Positions 8,775 to 10,000 of a DNA stretch of 10,000 nucleotides are shown here, one piece after another. A model generated the notes under the pieces. That model ran no database searches. It was not told the DNA's origin and saw nothing but the letters and a program-made list of their open reading frames with translations. How positions within the stretch are numbered: position 1 is the stretch's first letter; the number at the start of each line of letters is the position of its first letter. Both the position numbers and the translations under genes were made by a program. The stretch lies in the NCBI RefSeq assembly GCF_000188695.1, contig NW_004754919.1, positions 320,590 through 330,589 on the forward strand, in the 5' to 3' direction. The stretch is from Salpingoeca rosetta. Its lineage: Eukaryota > Opisthokonta > Choanoflagellata > Craspedida > Salpingoecidae.

Positions 8775-8953
8775 ACATCGCATCCGAATACAGGAGCGAG
8801 CGGCATGCGCGGCTGCTGCGCGTGCGGGAGCTGTTCATTGCGTCATACCGCAGCGCGCGAACCAAGCACGAGGAGGTGTTGAAGCAGCAGCGCTGGTTCC
8901 CCATGGGCTGGCTCTCCGGCATCCTCTCAAGCATCACTACTTCGAAGCAGTGA
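3322..8953 (+). CDS. MTMR14: MTMR14 (Jumpy)-like myotubularin phosphoinositide 3-phosphatase, 13 exons
   Basis: Exons: 3322-3504, 3679-3735, 3863-3939, 4074-4326, 5227-6173, 6375-6433, 6701-6790, 7100-7194, 7471-7636, 7855-7931, 8121-8264, 8497-8543 and 8794-8953. They total 2355 bases (784 residues plus TGA), with GT-AG borders and matching phases throughout. The protein follows animal MTMR14 block by block: ILVHFM (N-terminus), CPHYP (90-94), LIRKAQYARCRRRF in exon 4, HICRSAT (191-197), FDLMVEN (531-537), VPYPG (566-570), HCISGWDRT (647-655), YLTVAYDW (683-690) and FFFCFDFL (708-715). Known members remove the 3-phosphate of PI3P and PI(3,5)P2 and restrain autophagy. The nucleophile Cys648 and Arg654 of the CX5R motif are present, so an active enzyme is expected. 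Residues 1-40 are Pro/Gln/Glu-rich; about 107-155 and 231-505 are low complexity. The C-terminus ends soon after the phosphatase core, lacking the long tail of vertebrate MTMR14. The start has A at -3 and G at +4. The exon 2 and exon 4 starts are uncertain by a few codons. Confidence 0.93.
3505..3678 (+). other. MTMR14: MTMR14 intron 1
   Basis: A phase-0 intron of 174 bases: donor TTT|gtacgt, TG-rich stretch 27-70 bases after the donor, then a pyrimidine tract and acceptor gtttgtag. Two further in-frame AGs follow (ttgcag at 3684 and cag at 3687). Exon 2 could therefore start at 3679, 3685 or 3688, changing the protein by LQ or LQQ only. Confidence 0.75.
4355..4430 (+). repeat. (AC)38 microsatellite in MTMR14 intron 4
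   Basis: An uninterrupted 76-base AC run starts about 28 bases after the splice donor, preceded by an imperfect acacaac stretch. It is complementary to the TG tracts in the 5' leader and in introns 8, 9 and 11. Confidence 0.97.
5181..5226 (+). repeat. CACCAT-type 9-bp repeat abutting the exon 5 acceptor
   Basis: About five imperfect copies of a nine-base caccaccat unit directly precede, and form, the acceptor caccag of exon 5. The repeat contains no AG before the splice site. It takes the position where a polypyrimidine tract is normally found; pyrimidine-rich sequence (ctcttt, ccttcc) lies just upstream. Confidence 0.85.
5227..6173 (+). other. MTMR14: MTMR14 exon 5: conserved HICRSAT block plus long disordered acidic insertion
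   Basis: This 947-base exon encodes residues 191-505. Residues 191-230 (HICRSAT, then YEEIMFRLGV and SKYFSDS) match the family. The remaining 275 or so residues are compositionally biased: an Asp run with Gly at 235-251, Gln-rich and Ser-rich stretches, an Asp/His stretch containing DDDHDHDGG, and a Glu-rich patch (SEEEDEEEA) near 6041-6069. Conserved sequence resumes in exon 6 (SADIQLLDAL). Codon runs (gac, cag, agc, gat) show slippage-prone DNA. The insertion sits where animal MTMR14 already has a short acidic loop. Confidence 0.85.
6174..6374 (+). other. MTMR14: MTMR14 intron 5 with short 15-bp tandem repeat
   Basis: A phase-2 intron of 201 bases, donor GA|gtcagt and acceptor tgccag|G. 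The first third is G/T-rich and contains a 15-base repeat at 6216-6230 and 6231-6245 (one mismatch), with a partial third copy. A second GT at 6178 is out of phase with exon 6 and so is rejected as the donor. Confidence 0.8.
6434..6700 (+). other. MTMR14: MTMR14 intron 6
   Basis: A phase-1 intron of 267 bases, donor CTGA|gtacgt and acceptor ctgtgcag|AC. Joining restores an Asn codon between IQLLDAL and VKWIF, matching the family spacing. It holds a CA/CATA repeat at about 6495-6541. Confidence 0.8.
6991..7058 (+). repeat. 25-bp minisatellite in MTMR14 intron 7
   Basis: A 25-base unit beginning gtgtactcacataccgcat occurs at 6991-7015 and 7016-7040 with a partial third copy at 7041-7058. The copies appear identical, which points to recent duplication. 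It lies in the 309-base intron 7 (6791-7099), about 40 bases before the exon 8 acceptor. Confidence 0.92.
7207..7312 (+). repeat. TG tract and 8-bp CATGTGTG repeat in MTMR14 intron 8
   Basis: A TG-rich stretch just after the exon 8 donor (7195) passes into nine consecutive 8-base units at 7241-7312, six perfect CATGTGTG copies followed by three of which two carry single-base variants. The intron (7195-7470, 276 bases) also has alternating purine-pyrimidine sequence near 7395-7410. Confidence 0.9.
7649..7681 (+). repeat. (GT)16 microsatellite at the start of MTMR14 intron 9
   Basis: An uninterrupted GT run begins 12 bases after the exon 9 donor (G|gtgtgt at 7637), and the donor itself is part of a shorter GT stretch. 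Several alternative GT donors are therefore available. Only the one at 7637 or those a multiple of 3 bases away keep the catalytic exon in frame. Confidence 0.93.
7855..7931 (+). other. MTMR14: MTMR14 exon 10: catalytic P-loop (CX5R)
   Basis: This 77-base exon encodes residues 644-668 plus part of codon 643. It carries the phosphatase signature CISGWDR, with Cys at 7869-7871 and Arg at 7887-7889. Classical myotubularins have CSDGWDR; the Ile-Ser variant here is the one I know from animal MTMR14, which supports orthology and not just myotubularin membership. The exon is bounded by acceptor tccag|GT and donor GCG|gtgggt. Skipping it (77 bases, not a multiple of 3) would both shift the frame and remove the active site. 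Confidence 0.92.
8271..8395 (+). repeat. TG/CG-rich alternating repeat in MTMR14 intron 11
   Basis: Starting six bases after the exon 11 donor (CAG|gtctgt), about 120 bases of nearly continuous alternating purine-pyrimidine sequence (tg, cg, ca steps; several gtgtgc units) fill the first half of the 232-base intron. Such DNA is prone to Z-form and length change. Confidence 0.88.
8683..8772 (+). repeat. (AC)38(GC)7 compound repeat before the last exon acceptor
   Basis: A perfect (AC)38 run at 8683-8758 is followed without a gap by (GC)7 at 8759-8772, inside intron 12 (8544-8793). Only 21 bases separate its end from the start of exon 13. There is hardly any polypyrimidine tract between the repeat and acceptor atacag. 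Confidence 0.97.
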
Positions 8954-9097
8954 CACACAACAGCGCACCAGCTGCAAAGTCGGCACACGGACACACACAC
9001 ACACACACGCACAGACACACACACACAGACACACACAGACACAGACACACAGACACAGACACAGACACAGACAGACACAGACACAGACACAGACACA

Positions 9098-9162
<65 letters not shown>

Positions 9163-9240
9163 CGAGACCTACACCTGACCAGTGCGTGCTCAGCTTGGCT
9201 GATGAACCTGTCGTTTCCGTGGACAGCACCTTGATTTATT
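8954..9240 (+). other. Probable MTMR14 3' UTR with compound CA/CAGA repeat
   Basis: After the TGA at 8951-8953, about 170 bases (8988-9160) are a compound satellite of CA, agacac and cagaca units ending in a pure (AC)31 run at about 9099-9160. I find no AATAAA on the plus strand downstream within the window, so the transcript end is unknown. AATAAA does occur on the minus strand at 9240-9235. Confidence 0.6.
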
Positions 9241-10000
9241 GATCACTTCACATCACTGGGTTCAGTGATTGGAGTGAGGAGGGGGAGGTGGGGGAGATGG
9301 AGTTGATGGCGCAACATGTGTCTTTTTTGCGCTCGTTGTTCGGTCCGTATTCTTTCATTTTCATTTTTTTCGTTTTGGTGCATGTTCTCTCTGTGCCTGT
9401 TTCCGTATCTGCCTCTGTCTCTGTTTGACTGACTGACTGATTGACTGTCGCTTTTTCTTTTCACGTCGTGCATGTGACGTGTGTTCTCTGCACGCATGTG
9501 CGTGACCACTGGGAGGGGGGAAGACTGGCTCTTACTGCTGTTGATGATGGCGTGGCGCTGGATGAAGGGGAGAACTGCAACATGTGCAACATATGTGTGT
9601 ATGTGGCAGGCACGTGCATGGCCTCTTCGGTTGCTCCTCCTTGTGCCTATGCCGATGCGATTGGCATGGAGCATGCGTGCTTTGACAGTCTTTATGTTGA
9701 TGCCTGCAGGCAAATTGTTGTTGTGCATCAACTCTGTGTCTCTCTGCATCAACTGCACACGACTCGTACACGCTCTTCCCTCAGCAACACGCTCCCGCTC
9801 TGTGTCGCTGTCGTTCCTGTTTCGTTCTTGGTTCATTCTTGTCTCATTTTTGTTTTGGTTGGTTACTTTTGGGTGCACTTGCATCCCGCCAACACCTCTT
9901 GGTGTTTAGTTACCGTGCGCCCATCTTCGTACCTGCCCACGCACACATGTGTGCACATGTACACGCGTTTCGCTCGCGCTACATTCATCCGCGCGTGTGT
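9241..10000. other. No supported gene; T-rich intergenic or UTR sequence
   Basis: About 760 bases with no coding region I can support. The plus strand is T-rich to about 9480, with a short GACT repeat near 9427-9447. Two overlapping open frames exist (9481-9909 plus, 213 codons 9884-9243 minus), but neither encodes recognisable domains. It may be extended 3' UTR of MTMR14 or the flank of another gene beyond the right edge. Confidence 0.5.

Noticed and set aside
8665..9229. Cys-Val and Thr-His repeat open frames at this and other CA/TG tracts
   Set aside because: Dinucleotide repeats lack stop codons in all frames, so they create open frames of no coding value.
9481..9909. 142-codon plus-strand frame with hydrophobic stretches
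   Set aside because: T-rich DNA yields Leu/Phe/Val-rich peptides by chance; there is no splice context, domain or conserved motif.

Overview
The window is eukaryotic nuclear DNA, most likely from a unicellular, GC-rich, intron-containing protist. Two genes are split by GT-AG introns, exon phases fit exactly across every junction, and the non-coding sequence is full of CA/TG microsatellites. The style (ancient animal-type gene, introns of roughly 130-300 bases, a large near-identical WD40 repeat protein) would suit a choanoflagellate such as Salpingoeca or Monosiga. That placement is inference from style, not from a database match.

Layout. (1) Positions 1-2615, minus strand: the 5' part of a two-exon gene for a large WD40-repeat protein. 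It runs off the left edge after 814 codons, with seven nearly identical 42-residue (126 bp) WD40 units at 1-867, preceded by about 525 residues of helix-rich sequence with no family I can name. (2) 2616-3321: a head-to-head intergenic region between the two start codons, with poly-T, AAAC, CAT, TG and CA low-complexity tracts, a CCAAT box and two CACGTG E-boxes. (3) 3322-8953, plus strand: a complete 13-exon gene for an MTMR14/Jumpy-type myotubularin phosphoinositide 3-phosphatase. The reconstructed protein is 784 residues with the catalytic CX5R motif intact and an insertion of about 270 residues, rich in Asp, Ser, Gln and His, between two conserved blocks. (4) 8954-10000: probable 3' UTR and intergenic DNA holding a long compound CA/CAGA repeat and then T-rich sequence with no gene I can support.

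The two genes do not obviously share a pathway. MTMR14 removes the 3-phosphate from PI3P and PI(3,5)P2 and, in animals, tunes autophagy. The WD40 protein has the hallmarks of a rapidly diversifying recognition propeller: the repeats are almost identical in DNA and protein except at a few positions per blade, as in fungal non-self-recognition (HET) WD40 proteins.

The most interesting signals are the hypervariable positions in the WD40 array, the giant acidic insertion in MTMR14, and the distribution of TG tracts (mostly just after splice donors) and CA tracts in the MTMR14 introns. These tracts could pair in the pre-mRNA around the catalytic exons.
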